NCBI RefSeq assembly: GCF_028290785.1
Contig: NZ_JAQGJD010000221.1
Coordinates: 1-35,323, forward strand
Origin: Tardiphaga sp.
Lineage (GTDB): Bacteria > Pseudomonadota > Alphaproteobacteria > Rhizobiales > Xanthobacteraceae
Length of the DNA stretch: 35,323 nt
Reading direction: 5' to 3'
Shown here: positions 1 to 7,756 of the stretch, one piece after another
How the letters are laid out: each line of letters opens with the position of its first letter
Position numbering within the stretch: position 1 is the first letter of the stretch
The notes under the pieces: generated by a model
Databases searched by the model: none
Seen by the model: only the letters and a program-made list of their open reading frames with translations
What the model was told of the DNA's origin: nothing
Program-made: the position numbers and the translations under genes

Positions 1-35
1 GCGCGGCGAACGAACAAGCAAAGCCGGAGCGGACA

Positions 36-275
36 ATGGACGAATTGAACGGACGAATGATTGCGTGCCAGATATTGATCACCGGACTGATTGCCCGCGT
101 CGCCAACGACTCGTCCGATCCGCTACGATTCCTGTCGGACTATCGCGACGAGATCAAAGCCGTGGTACGCGGCATCAACATCGCCGGCATGGAAAACACC
201 GACCGTGTCCGGCAGGCCGCGCTACAGACCGTCGATGAAATGTTCTCGCTGATGAAGCCGCCTAGCGTGGATTGA
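36..275 (+). CDS. Small hypothetical protein (79 aa)
   Basis: A short frame with a GGAG ribosome-binding sequence a few bases before the ATG and ordinary high-GC codon use, so it is probably a real gene. The 79-residue product has no signal peptide and no membrane segment. It looks mainly helical, with a hydrophobic N-terminal stretch (ACQILITGLIARVA) and a charged middle. I recognise no domain and assign no function. It is followed by about 235 bases of non-coding DNA holding iron-type regulatory motifs, so it is probably not co-transcribed with the receptor gene downstream. It may be the last gene of an operon lying to the left of the window. Confidence 0.6.
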   Translation: MDELNGRMIACQILITGLIARVANDSSDPLRFLSDYRDEIKAVVRGINIAGMENTDRVRQAALQTVDEMFSLMKPPSVD

Positions 276-300
276 GCCGGCATCGAATTATCCCGATCAG

Positions 301-317
301 CTTAGAACGCTTCAAAT
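301..317. promoter_or_regulatory. Irr/ICE-like operator, distal site of receptor 1
   Basis: CTTAGAACGCTTCAAAT matches 11 of the 14 fixed positions of the iron control element bound by Irr in Rhizobiales (approximately TTTAGAA-N3-TTCTAAA). It lies about 190 bases before the first receptor gene. The motif is seen; binding by Irr is inferred. Confidence 0.5.
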
Positions 318-355
318 CATCAAGGAGAATTTTATTCAGCAATATCAGTCCGCAG

Positions 356-372
356 TTTAGAACGATTACTAT
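356..372. promoter_or_regulatory. Irr/ICE-like operator, proximal site of receptor 1
   Basis: TTTAGAACGATTACTAT has a perfect left half (TTTAGAA) and a weak right half, matching 10 of 14 positions of the ICE consensus. It abuts the leader block shared by both receptor genes. The weaker right half makes this the least certain of the sites. Confidence 0.4.
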
Positions 373-433
373 CTAGATGTATTCAAACATGTCTGCGCCT
401 CATTCTAGCCCAAACGCGTTGACCGCCAATTTC
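372..433 (+). promoter_or_regulatory. Conserved leader/promoter block of receptor 1
   Basis: This block aligns without a gap to 4008-4068 upstream of the second receptor. Both begin TCTAGA, continue with ATTCAAACATG, and 28 bases later carry TTGACC followed by an ATTTC stretch. Equal spacing in two promoters suggests a conserved core promoter or leader. No exact transcription start can be named. The rest of 276-510 shows no gene. Confidence 0.4.
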
Positions 434-510
434 GCCATCGATATTCCGTCTCCCTGAGACAAATTATCGCAGCATCCGCGACGCTGCGTCACATTTTGGG
501 GCGGAATTCG

Positions 511-3072
511 ATGAGCACGGCCAAGGTACCACGATCGTTGCGTTCTGTTGCCGTCGCTTCGAGCTCCGAAAAATCCGAGGCAACCCACTCCGGCCGCAAG
601 GTGTCGGCCGTCGCAGGCCTGATCGCCGTGGCCTCGTTCAGCGGCGCGGAAGCGCAGCAATCCAACCTCCCGCCGGTGACGATCGATGCCCCGGTCGCCC
701 GGCCACGTCCCGCCGCGTCGAAGCCGACGCCGGATGCCACGCGTGCGCGCAGCGCGCTGCGCCGCGCCGCCCGCCGCACCCAACCGGCGCAGGTGGCGCC
801 GGTGCCCTATCCCAATGTCGGCGAACTCGGTGGCCCGGATCGCAATCCCTATGCGGATCCGTCGGCACCATACAAGATCGACCGGCTGCAGTCGTCCAGC
901 AAATTTCCCGAGCCGCTGCTCAACACCCCGAAGACCGTGACGGTGCTCAGCAAGGAATTGCTTGAAGACAAGAACGCCACCACGTTGAAGCAGGCGATCC
1001 TGAGCACCGCCGGCGTCACGCTCGGCACGGGGGAGGGCGGCAACGCTTTCGGTGACCGCTTCTTCATCCGCGGCTTCGACGCCCGCAACGACGTGTTCCT
1101 CGACGGCATGCGCGACGCCGGCGTCAGCGTCCGCGAAAACTTCTTTACCGAGCAGGTCGAGATCCTGCGCGGTCCCGGCTCGTCGTTCGCCGGCCGCGGC
1201 ACTACCGGTGGCGCCATCAACATTGTCACCAAGCAGGCGACCACCGAAAAAAACTTCTACAAGATGGACACCTCGTTCGGCACCGATGCCACCAAGCGCG
1301 TCACCATCGACGTCAACCAAGTGCTCAGCCCGTCGCTGGCAGTGCGCGTCGGCGGTCTGTTCCAGGATGCCGATGTGGCCGGCCGAGACTACGTCAAGGA
1401 CGATCGCAACGGCGCCTTCGCCGCGCTGACCTTCAAGCCGGTCGATGCCATCAAAGTGACCGCCAACTATATCCACACCGACCTGCACGGCCTGCCGGAC
1501 TTCGGCGTGCCGTATTACCGGCCTAACGCCGCGACCACCGCCGGCGGCCCGTTCACCGATTTCGGCGTCAACCGCAACAACTTCTACGGCTTCGTCAACC
1601 GCGACTTCTACAAGGTTCACCAGGACATCGGCTCGATCAACGGCGAGGTCCACATCACCCCTGACTTGGTGCTGAGCAACAAGCTGCGACTGCAGCGCTC
1701 GTCGCAGGACTATATCGGCACGCTGCCGGAAGCCCCGGTGATCAACGCCACCAACCTGGCGGCCTCAACGCTGTCGGCCAACCCGCAGAGCCGCTTCCAG
1801 GTCACGGATGCTCTTACCAACCAGACCGAGGCGGCGTACAAGTTCGATTTCGCCGGCTGGAAGAACACTGCGCTGGGCGGCGTTGAGATCTCGCGTGAGC
1901 GTTCCAGCATCGACTCCTATGCTGGCCTGAGTTCGGAAGCACTGCCCGGCGGCTTCAGCGGCACGGGATCGCTGATCGGGGTCAGCGTCTTCAATCCGCA
2001 GTTCACCAACCTGCCGTTCGGTAGCACGCCGTCGCTAAGGGGACTGCCGACCAAGATCGCGATCGACACCAACAGCGGCTACATCATCGATACCGCCAAC
2101 TACAATGATCTCGTGATCCTGAATGGCGGCGTCCGCTACGACGACTACAACATCGCCACCAACGGCTACGGCACCGTGAACGGCGTCGCCAACGTGTTTG
2201 GCGCGCAGTCCGCGCAATCCGGGCTGACCAACTACAATGGCGGCATCGTGGTCAAGCCGGCGCCGTTCGCCAGCCTCTATGCCGCCTACGCGACATCGTC
2301 GAATCCGGTGGGTGCCGAGTTCGACGGCACCAGCACCCAGTACGGCGGCCTTGCGCCATCGCTCAACGGCAATCCGAACCAGATCTTCGGGCCGGAAAAG
2401 AACCGGGCCGCTGAAATCGGCGCGAAGCTGGAGCTATTCGACCGAAGGCTGCTATTCACCGCGGCGCTGTTCCAGACGGAAAAGGATAACGCGCGTGAAT
2501 CGCGCAACGTTACCAACATTGCGACCTCCACGCCGTCATGTCCGTATCCCGCCGGTTCGACTGGCACCATCTCCTGCATCAGCGCCGGCGCGGCCTATCG
2601 CATCCAGGGCATCGACATCGGCGTCGCCGGCAAGATCACCGACAAATGGAGCCTGTTCGGCGGCGTGGTGCTGATGCAGTCCAAGGTGACGGCATCCAAC
2701 GTGCCGTCGGCAAACCTGGCGCTGTTCCCCAGCAATGTCGGGTTGCAGCTCGCCAACGTCGCGCACCAGTCGTTCAATGTGCTGAGCAAGTACAAGTTCA
2801 ACGACGTCTGGGAGCTTGGCGGACAGGCCACCTACCGCTCGAAAATCTACGGCGGCACATTCCTCGCCGCCAACCAGGGCACGGAGCTGCCGAGCTACTG
2901 GCGTTTCGATGCATTCGTGGAAGCCAAGATCGACAAGAACTGGACCGTCAAGCTGTTCGCGAACAACCTGACCAACAAGCTGTACTACGATGCGCTGTAC
3001 CAGAGCGCCGCGCCGTTCGTGCTGGTGGCGCCGGGCCGTTCGGGGACGTTGGTCGTAAGCGCGAAGTTCTAA
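511..3072 (+). CDS. TonB-dependent siderophore receptor 1
   Basis: Outer-membrane ferric-siderophore receptor that imports an iron chelate using TonB-ExbB-ExbD energy. The start at the ATG at 511 (853 aa) is preferred over an upstream TTG at 496 because the product then aligns with the paralogue at 4147 (STAKVPRSLR against AQAKTPRSLR). A long n-region and a hydrophobic stretch (about residues 31-44) end in AEA-QQ, a typical signal-peptidase site. A TonB-box-like PPVTIDAPV follows, then an Arg/Pro-rich spacer. The plug domain (about 125-245) contains FIRGFDARNDVFLDG, VEILRGPGS and GGAINIVTK. The remainder is a beta-barrel ending in an aromatic residue (AKF). The PiuC-type hydroxylase downstream suggests a Fiu-like catecholate receptor. 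Probably regulated by Irr through the ICE-like sites upstream. The ligand is not determinable. Confidence 0.95.
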   Translation: MSTAKVPRSLRSVAVASSSEKSEATHSGRKVSAVAGLIAVASFSGAEAQQSNLPPVTIDAPVARPRPAASKPTPDATRARSALRRAARRTQPAQVAPVPYPNVGELGGPDRNPYADPSAPYKIDRLQSSSKFPEPLLNTPKTVTVLSKELLEDKNATTLKQAILSTAGVTLGTGEGGNAFGDRFFIRGFDARNDVFLDGMRDAGVSVRENFFTEQVEILRGPGSSFAGRGTTGGAINIVTKQATTEKNFYKMDTSFGTDATKRVTIDVNQVLSPSLAVRVGGLFQDADVAGRDYVKDDRNGAFAALTFKPVDAIKVTANYIHTDLHGLPDFGVPYYRPNAATTAGGPFTDFGVNRNNFYGFVNRDFYKVHQDIGSINGEVHITPDLVLSNKLRLQRSSQDYIGTLPEAPVINATNLAASTLSANPQSRFQVTDALTNQTEAAYKFDFAGWKNTALGGVEISRERSSIDSYAGLSSEALPGGFSGTGSLIGVSVFNPQFTNLPFGSTPSLRGLPTKIAIDTNSGYIIDTANYNDLVILNGGVRYDDYNIATNGYGTVNGVANVFGAQSAQSGLTNYNGGIVVKPAPFASLYAAYATSSNPVGAEFDGTSTQYGGLAPSLNGNPNQIFGPEKNRAAEIGAKLELFDRRLLFTAALFQTEKDNARESRNVTNIATSTPSCPYPAGSTGTISCISAGAAYRIQGIDIGVAGKITDKWSLFGGVVLMQSKVTASNVPSANLALFPSNVGLQLANVAHQSFNVLSKYKFNDVWELGGQATYRSKIYGGTFLAANQGTELPSYWRFDAFVEAKIDKNWTVKLFANNLTNKLYYDALYQSAAPFVLVAPGRSGTLVVSAKF

Positions 3073-3079
3073 GAGCCGG

Positions 3080-3099
3080 GCAGGCGCGTTCGCGCCTGC
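3080..3099 (+). other. Perfect GC-rich inverted repeat
   Basis: GCAGGCGCG and CGCGCCTGC form a 9-base perfect inverted repeat separated by TT, just after the receptor stop codon. No T-run follows. It may protect the 3' end of the receptor mRNA or act together with the terminator at 3131. Confidence 0.5.
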
Positions 3100-3130
3100 T
3101 TCCTCCGGCCAGCCTTCTGTGAGATGAGAT

Positions 3131-3169
3131 GCGCCGCTACCGGACCCGCGCCGGGAGCGGCGTTTTTTT
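3131..3169 (+). terminator. Rho-independent terminator between receptor 1 and piuC
   Basis: CGCCGCT pairs with AGCGGCG, extended inside by CCGG pairs, and the stem is followed directly by seven T residues (3163-3169). This is a textbook intrinsic terminator. It lies only about 25 bases before the hydroxylase start, so hydroxylase expression must come from readthrough or from a promoter inside this short gap. Confidence 0.85.
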
Positions 3170-3193
3170 GAAGCCGTGCATTGGGAGTGTTCG

Positions 3194-3883
3194 ATGCTGA
3201 TCTGCGTACCTGACGTCTTGAGCAAGAGCGATGTCGCGGATTTCCGCCGCATCATGGATGCCGCCGACTGGGAAGACGGCCGCTCCACCGCCGGTGCGCA
3301 GTCGGCACTGGTCAAACGTAACGAACAACTGCCGCCGGACAGCGACGTGGCGCGGGCGCTGGGCAATCGCATCATATCGGCTCTGACATCGAATCCCCGG
3401 TTCATCTCGGCAGCGATCCCGCTGCAGATATTTCCGCCGCTGTTCAACCGCTATGTGGCTTCGGACGGCCATCATTTCGGTATCCATGTCGATAACGCCG
3501 TGCGCGGCGACCGTCTCACGGGCTTGCGCATTCGCACCGATCTGTCGATCACGCTGTTCCTGTCGGAACCCGACGAATATGACGGTGGCGAGCTGATCGT
3601 CGAGGACAACTACGGTTCGCACGAGGTTAAGCTGGCGGCCGGCGACCTGGTGCTGTACCCCGCGTCCAGCCTGCATCTGGTGACGCCGGTGATATCAGGA
3701 ACCCGCGTCGCTTCGTTCTTCTGGTTGCAGAGCATGATCCGCGATGCGCATGCGCGCAGCATGATCTTCGACCTCGACAGCGCCATCCAGAACCTGGTGG
3801 TCCGACTCGGACGCGATGATCCGGAAACCGTTAAACTGACCGGCATCTACCACAACCTGATCCGGCACTGGGCCGAGGTGTGA
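3194..3883 (+). CDS. piuC: PKHD-type Fe(II)/2-oxoglutarate hydroxylase (PiuC/YbiX family)
   Basis: Cytoplasmic Fe2+-dependent dioxygenase of the PiuC/YbiX family, which commonly accompanies siderophore receptors and whose exact substrate is uncertain. The ATG at 3194 gives 229 aa, the usual family length. The iron triad is visible as HVD (in [11 protein letters not shown]) and the later His in [10 protein letters not shown]; the 2-oxoglutarate-binding Arg is the one in GTRVASFFW. The [10 protein letters not shown] segment and the C-terminal helical region ([19 protein letters not shown]) are typical. It lies downstream of receptor 1 and is separated from it by a strong terminator. A decayed copy of the C-terminal part lies at 6726-6872 behind receptor 2, showing that this gene was once duplicated with its receptor. 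Confidence 0.93.
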   Translation: MLICVPDVLSKSDVADFRRIMDAADWEDGRSTAGAQSALVKRNEQLPPDSDVARALGNRIISALTSNPRFISAAIPLQIFPPLFNRYVASDGHHFGIHVDNAVRGDRLTGLRIRTDLSITLFLSEPDEYDGGELIVEDNYGSHEVKLAAGDLVLYPASSLHLVTPVISGTRVASFFWLQSMIRDAHARSMIFDLDSAIQNLVVRLGRDDPETVKLTGIYHNLIRHWAEV

Positions 3884-3893
3884 ACCCCGATAC

Positions 3894-3910
3894 TTTAGAG
3901 TCGCTCTCAA
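3894..3910. promoter_or_regulatory. Irr/ICE-like operator, distal site of receptor 2
   Basis: TTTAGAGTCGCTCTCAA is a near-palindrome matching 11 of 14 fixed ICE positions. It begins 11 bases after the piuC stop codon and about 250 bases before receptor 2, mirroring the distal site of receptor 1. Confidence 0.5.
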
Positions 3911-3970
3911 CTGTAACGCTGTCTTCGCTGTTCTGCCTCCCTTGCTTTTGTTTTCACGAGCGAAGTCTTG

Positions 3971-3987
3971 TCGAGAACGTTTCTAAC
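3971..3987. promoter_or_regulatory. Irr/ICE-like operator, proximal site of receptor 2
   Basis: TCGAGAACGTTTCTAAC has an intact core (AGAA-N3-TTCTAA) and matches 11 of 14 ICE positions. It lies just before the leader block shared with receptor 1. Confidence 0.5.
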
Positions 3988-4007
3988 AAGTTTCACGAGC
4001 GTTTCGA

Positions 4008-4068
4008 TCTAGACATATTCAAACATGGACTCGCCGTATTGCGGCCATGCTGCATTGACCTGCATTTC
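4008..4068 (+). promoter_or_regulatory. Conserved leader/promoter block of receptor 2
   Basis: Gap-free counterpart of 372-433: TCTAGA, ATTCAAACATG, then TTGACC at the same 28-base distance. The remaining bases to the receptor start hold no gene that I can support. Confidence 0.4.
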
Positions 4069-4146
4069 AACGCTCGGCTACTTCACCCAAGAACGATCAA
4101 CGCAGAACGAACTGCGTGATCCATTGGGTTTAGTACGGGGGCTAGA

Positions 4147-6534
4147 ATGGCGCAGGCCAAGACACCGCGATCGTTGCGTTTCGGCACGGCGCTTGATGCG
4201 ATCTACAGTAATGGCGATGCACACTCCGGCCGCAAGGTCACAGCCGTCGCGGGCCTGATCGCCGTCGCTTCCTTCTCGGGTGCGGAAGCGCAGCAATCGC
4301 CGCTGCCGCCGGTGACGGTGGACGCTCCCGTGGCCCGACCCCGTCCGGCCGCCGCGAGGCCAACTCCCGACCAGGTCCGCGCGCGCAACGCCTTGCGCCG
4401 CGCCGCCCGCCGAACCCAGCCCACTCCCGTCGCGCCGGTGCCGTTTCCAAACGCCGGCGGACTTGCGGCCGATGCCAATCCTTATGCGGACGCGGCCGCG
4501 CCTTACAAGAGCGACCGCCTTGCCGGCACCAAATTCTCCGAGAAGCTGGTCGATACGCCGCGGACGGTGACCGTGCTCACCAAGGAGATCCTGGACGACA
4601 AGAATGCCACCAGCCTGAAGGAGGTGGCGCGCACCACCGCCGGCGTCACACTGGGCACGGGCGAGGGCGGCAACGCGTTTGGCGACCGCTTCTTCATCCG
4701 CGGCTTCGATGCCCGCAACGACGTTTTTATCGACGGCGTCCGCGATCCCGCCATCAGCATCCGCGAGAATTTCTTCACCGAGCAGATCGAGATCTTGCGC
4801 GGCCCGGCATCCTCCTTCGCCGGTCGCGGCACCGCCGGAGGCGCCATCAACATCGTCACCAAGCAGGCGGGCGACCGCAACTTCCAGAAGGTCGAGACAA
4901 CCTTCGGCACCGACCAGACCAAGCGCGTCACGGTGGATGTCAACCAGGTGATCAGCCCGACGCTCTCGCTACGCACCGGCGGCCTGTTCCAGGACGCCAA
5001 CGTAGCCGGCCGCAACTACGTTACCGACGATCGCTGGGGCGCCATGGGGGCGCTGAAGTGGACCCCGACCGACTCGTTCAAGGTGGTCGCGAACTACGTC
5101 CACACCGATCTCGACGGCCTGCCGGACTTCGGCGTGCCGTATAACCGCACGGCACGCGCGCCGGTGACCGACATCAACGTCGATCGCAACACCTATTACG
5201 GCTTCGTCAACCGCGACTTCCAGAAGGCGACGCAGGATTTCGGCACGGTGATCGGCGAACTCAAGATCACGCCGGACATCACGCTGACCAACAAGACGCG
5301 ACTGGAGCGCTCGATCCTGAACTATGTCGGCACGTTGCCGAGCAATGCCACCGCGACCAACGTCACGCTGTCGTCGCAGAGCCGCTACCAGGTCACGGAT
5401 GTCGCCGCCAACGTCACCGATGCGACCTTCAAGTTCGACACCGGACCGGTCAGGAACACGCTGGTGGCCGGCGTCGAAATCTCGCGGGAAGATATCATGC
5501 GCGATACCTATGCCGGGCTGACGGCGGAACTGGCGGGGGTCCAGACCGGCGGTCAGGCGGGATTCTCGCTGTTTGCACCGCCGAACCAGTTTTCCTTCGC
5601 GAACCAGCCGCAGCGCGCCAACAGCCCGACCAACATCAAGGTAGACACCAAGGCCGGCTACCTGATCGAGACCGCCAATTACCAGGACATCGTCATCCTG
5701 AACGGCGGCGTCCGCTACGACGATTACGAGATCAGCGGCGTCAATCCGACGGGTGGCACCACGTCGAACCATTCCGGCATGGTGAACTACAATATCGGCG
5801 GCGTGTTCAAGCCGGTGCCGTTCGGCAGCATCTATGCCGCCTATGCCACGTCGTCGAATCCAGCCGGCGCCGAACTAGATGCGACCGGTGCTGCCTATGG
5901 CGGCTCGGTGTTCAACTCGCTGCCGTTCCAGGCTCTGACGCCGGAGGAAAACAAGTCGTCGGAAGTCGGCACCAAGTGGGAGCTGTTCGATCGCCACCTG
6001 CTGGTGACGGCCGCGCTGTTCGAGACCGTCAAGAGCAACGCCCGTGAAATCGGTCCGAACAATGCCGTCCTATCGACCGGCGAATATCGCGTCCGCGGCA
6101 TCGATCTCGGCATGGGCGGCAAGATCACTGACCGCTGGAGCATGTTCGCCGGCGCGGTGTTCATGGAGTCCAAGGTGCTGAAGTCGTTCGATCCGACGCA
6201 AGTCGGCGCGCAGTTCGCCAATATTGCCCATCAGTCGTTCAACATGCTCACCAAGTACCAGATTACGGCCCCCTGGGAAATCGGCGGGCAGGCGACTTAC
6301 GTCTCGGAGATCTATGGCGGCACCTTCGGAGCGACCAATGGCAACGTGCTGCCGTCGCACTGGCGGTTCGATGCCTTCACCGAATACAGGTTCAACCGTC
6401 ACCTGAAGGCGAAGTTGTCGGCCAACAACATCTTCGACACCGTCTATTACGACGCGTTCTATCGCAGCAACACGCCGTTCACCTTCATCGCGCCGGGCCG
6501 CTCGGTCTGGCTGACCTTACAGGGTTCGCTCTGA
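4147..6534 (+). CDS. TonB-dependent siderophore receptor 2
   Basis: Paralogue of the receptor at 511-3072, 795 aa, closely similar throughout. The signal sequence again ends in AEA-QQ after a hydrophobic VAGLIAVASFSG stretch. It is followed by a TonB-box-like PPVTVDAPV, an Arg/Pro-rich periplasmic spacer and a plug with FIRGFDARNDVFIDG and IEILRGPAS. The barrel is shorter than in receptor 1 through several loop deletions (for example, around the region matching the Cys-containing loop of receptor 1). The chain ends in GSL, without the terminal aromatic residue usual for outer-membrane barrels. It probably imports a different ferric siderophore. Two ICE-like sites upstream suggest Irr control. 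A hydroxylase remnant and then exbB follow. Confidence 0.95.
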   Translation: MAQAKTPRSLRFGTALDAIYSNGDAHSGRKVTAVAGLIAVASFSGAEAQQSPLPPVTVDAPVARPRPAAARPTPDQVRARNALRRAARRTQPTPVAPVPFPNAGGLAADANPYADAAAPYKSDRLAGTKFSEKLVDTPRTVTVLTKEILDDKNATSLKEVARTTAGVTLGTGEGGNAFGDRFFIRGFDARNDVFIDGVRDPAISIRENFFTEQIEILRGPASSFAGRGTAGGAINIVTKQAGDRNFQKVETTFGTDQTKRVTVDVNQVISPTLSLRTGGLFQDANVAGRNYVTDDRWGAMGALKWTPTDSFKVVANYVHTDLDGLPDFGVPYNRTARAPVTDINVDRNTYYGFVNRDFQKATQDFGTVIGELKITPDITLTNKTRLERSILNYVGTLPSNATATNVTLSSQSRYQVTDVAANVTDATFKFDTGPVRNTLVAGVEISREDIMRDTYAGLTAELAGVQTGGQAGFSLFAPPNQFSFANQPQRANSPTNIKVDTKAGYLIETANYQDIVILNGGVRYDDYEISGVNPTGGTTSNHSGMVNYNIGGVFKPVPFGSIYAAYATSSNPAGAELDATGAAYGGSVFNSLPFQALTPEENKSSEVGTKWELFDRHLLVTAALFETVKSNAREIGPNNAVLSTGEYRVRGIDLGMGGKITDRWSMFAGAVFMESKVLKSFDPTQVGAQFANIAHQSFNMLTKYQITAPWEIGGQATYVSEIYGGTFGATNGNVLPSHWRFDAFTEYRFNRHLKAKLSANNIFDTVYYDAFYRSNTPFTFIAPGRSVWLTLQGSL

Positions 6535-6569
6535 CGCGGCACGATCTGTGTTGATGCATTCCGGTTGGG

Positions 6570-6602
6570 CCGTGATGCGGCCGGTTTTCCGCCGCATCAC
6601 GG
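6570..6602 (+). terminator. Strong hairpin downstream of receptor 2
   Basis: CCGTGATGCGGC pairs perfectly with GCCGCATCACGG around a nine-base loop. It lies 36 bases after the receptor stop. No T-run follows, so intrinsic termination is uncertain; it may stabilise the mRNA 3' end. Part of the stem, TTTCCGCCGCATCA, is identical to codons near the start of piuC (around 3239), so it may also contain relic coding sequence. Confidence 0.5.
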
Positions 6603-6725
6603 CGGCGCAGGGGGGCGGTATGCACATCCGTGCAGCGCGTACGAGATTTGTTTGCTTCCAGTTTGCATCTGGCAATAGCTATCGCATCAGCCATGCGCGA
6701 GGCGGCTGTTTTCCGGCCGCGGGGC

Positions 6726-6872
6726 GTGGTACGGAATGCCCAAGCGCGCAGCATGATAGCCAATACCGACCGCGTTCTTCAAAGCCGTGTTGAATATCGA
6801 CGAGATGACCGCGAAACGGTCAAATTGAACGGCATATGTAACCATCTCATCCGCACATGGGCCGAGGTCTGA
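6726..6872 (+). pseudogene. Decayed C-terminal remnant of a second piuC
   Basis: In one frame, ending at the TGA at 6870-6872, this stretch encodes ARSMI, then RRDDRETVKLNGI, then [10 protein letters not shown]. It aligns end to end with the last ~48 residues of the intact PiuC at 3194-3883 ([28 protein letters not shown]). The rest of the hydroxylase, including the iron-binding His/Asp residues, is missing. Upstream sequence in the same frame shows no catalytic motif. It cannot be a functional dioxygenase. It sits behind receptor 2 exactly where intact piuC sits behind receptor 1, which points to duplication of a receptor-piuC unit followed by loss. Confidence 0.85.
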
Positions 6873-6877
6873 TCTTG

Positions 6878-6894
6878 TTTAGAATGAATCTTAA
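6878..6894. promoter_or_regulatory. Irr/ICE-like operator over the exbB start
   Basis: TTTAGAATGAATCTTAA matches 12 of 14 fixed ICE positions, the best match in the window. It begins six bases after the pseudogene stop and overlaps the likely exbB start codon (6884-6886). This would place an Irr site inside or downstream of the exbB promoter, as expected for a roadblock-type repressor site. Function is inferred. Confidence 0.5.
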
Positions 6895-7753
6895 GTTGCT
6901 GGCGGCGCTTGCCGTTCTGTCGCTCGCCTCGCCGCTGGCCGCGCAGCAGGTGACGGCGCCCCCGACCGCCGCACAGCCGACGCGGGTGCAGCCGCCTTCG
7001 TCCGCCATCGACGCCGCGGCGCCGGCGGAGCCGGCGAAATCCGCCAAGGCGGTGGTCGCCGCATCCATGCACGAGCTGTCGCCGTGGTCGATGTTCAAGA
7101 ATGCCGACATCATCGTGCAGGCGGTGATGATCGGCTTGGCCTTCGCGTCGCTGGTGACCTGGACCGTGGGCATTGCCAAGACTATCGAGCTATCGGCTGC
7201 GCAGCGCCGCCTGAAGAAATCGCTCCGCCGTATCGCCGATACCCGTTCTCTGTCGGAGGCGCAGCTCGCACTCGGCGAGAAGGAGAGCGTGCTGTCGTCG
7301 CTGCTTGCCGCTGCCATGCGCGAAGGGCGGATGTCGGCGGGGATCTCCAGCGACAGTGGTATCAAGGAGCGCGCCGCGTCGAGCTTTTCGGAAATCGTTC
7401 GCGCCGAGGCGCGCCGCGTCCGCTTCGGCATGGGCGCGCTGGCGACCATCGGCGCCACTTCGCCGTTCGTCGGCCTGTTCGGCACCGTGTGGGGCATCAT
7501 GAACAGCTTCATCGGCATTTCGAAGTCGCAGACCACCAACCTTGCGGTGGTTGCACCCGGCATCGCCGAAGCCTTGCTGGCGACCGCCATCGGTCTGGTC
7601 GCGGCGATCCCCGCGGTGATCATCTACAATCACTTCTCGCGCGTCACGAAGGGGTACCTCGAGCAGGTCAGCCGCGCCTCGGGAGCCGCCGGCCGGCTGC
7701 TGTCGCGCGACCTCGACCGCACCCATGTCTCCCACGCACGCGCGGCGGAATAA
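6884..7753 (+). CDS. exbB: ExbB proton channel subunit of the TonB system
   Basis: Inner-membrane proton-channel subunit (MotA/TolQ/ExbB family) that, with ExbD, energises TonB for the receptors upstream. The start at 6884 (289 aa) is chosen because it opens with a clean signal-like segment ([20 protein letters not shown]). The in-frame ATG at 6857 would overlap the pseudogene and add nine unsuited residues. After an Ala/Pro-rich periplasmic stretch come three membrane segments: [20 protein letters not shown], then after a cytoplasmic domain [20 protein letters not shown], and [20 protein letters not shown]. The [18 protein letters not shown] and [19 protein letters not shown] motifs are diagnostic. 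The long N-terminal extension is common in alphaproteobacterial ExbB. exbD follows after three bases. Confidence 0.95.
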   Translation: MNLKLLAALAVLSLASPLAAQQVTAPPTAAQPTRVQPPSSAIDAAAPAEPAKSAKAVVAASMHELSPWSMFKNADIIVQAVMIGLAFASLVTWTVGIAKTIELSAAQRRLKKSLRRIADTRSLSEAQLALGEKESVLSSLLAAAMREGRMSAGISSDSGIKERAASSFSEIVRAEARRVRFGMGALATIGATSPFVGLFGTVWGIMNSFIGISKSQTTNLAVVAPGIAEALLATAIGLVAAIPAVIIYNHFSRVTKGYLEQVSRASGAAGRLLSRDLDRTHVSHARAAE

Positions 7754-7756
7754 CCC

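Noticed and set aside
400-1653. Long minus-strand frame (417 codons) opposite receptor 1
   Set aside because: Antisense shadow of a strongly conserved receptor gene in GC-rich DNA; its translation is rich in Arg, Val, Asp and Gly without any domain.
3880-4258. Short frames (77-79 codons) between piuC and receptor 2
   Set aside because: They lie across the conserved regulatory leader with ICE-like sites and run into the receptor gene; translations show no domain.
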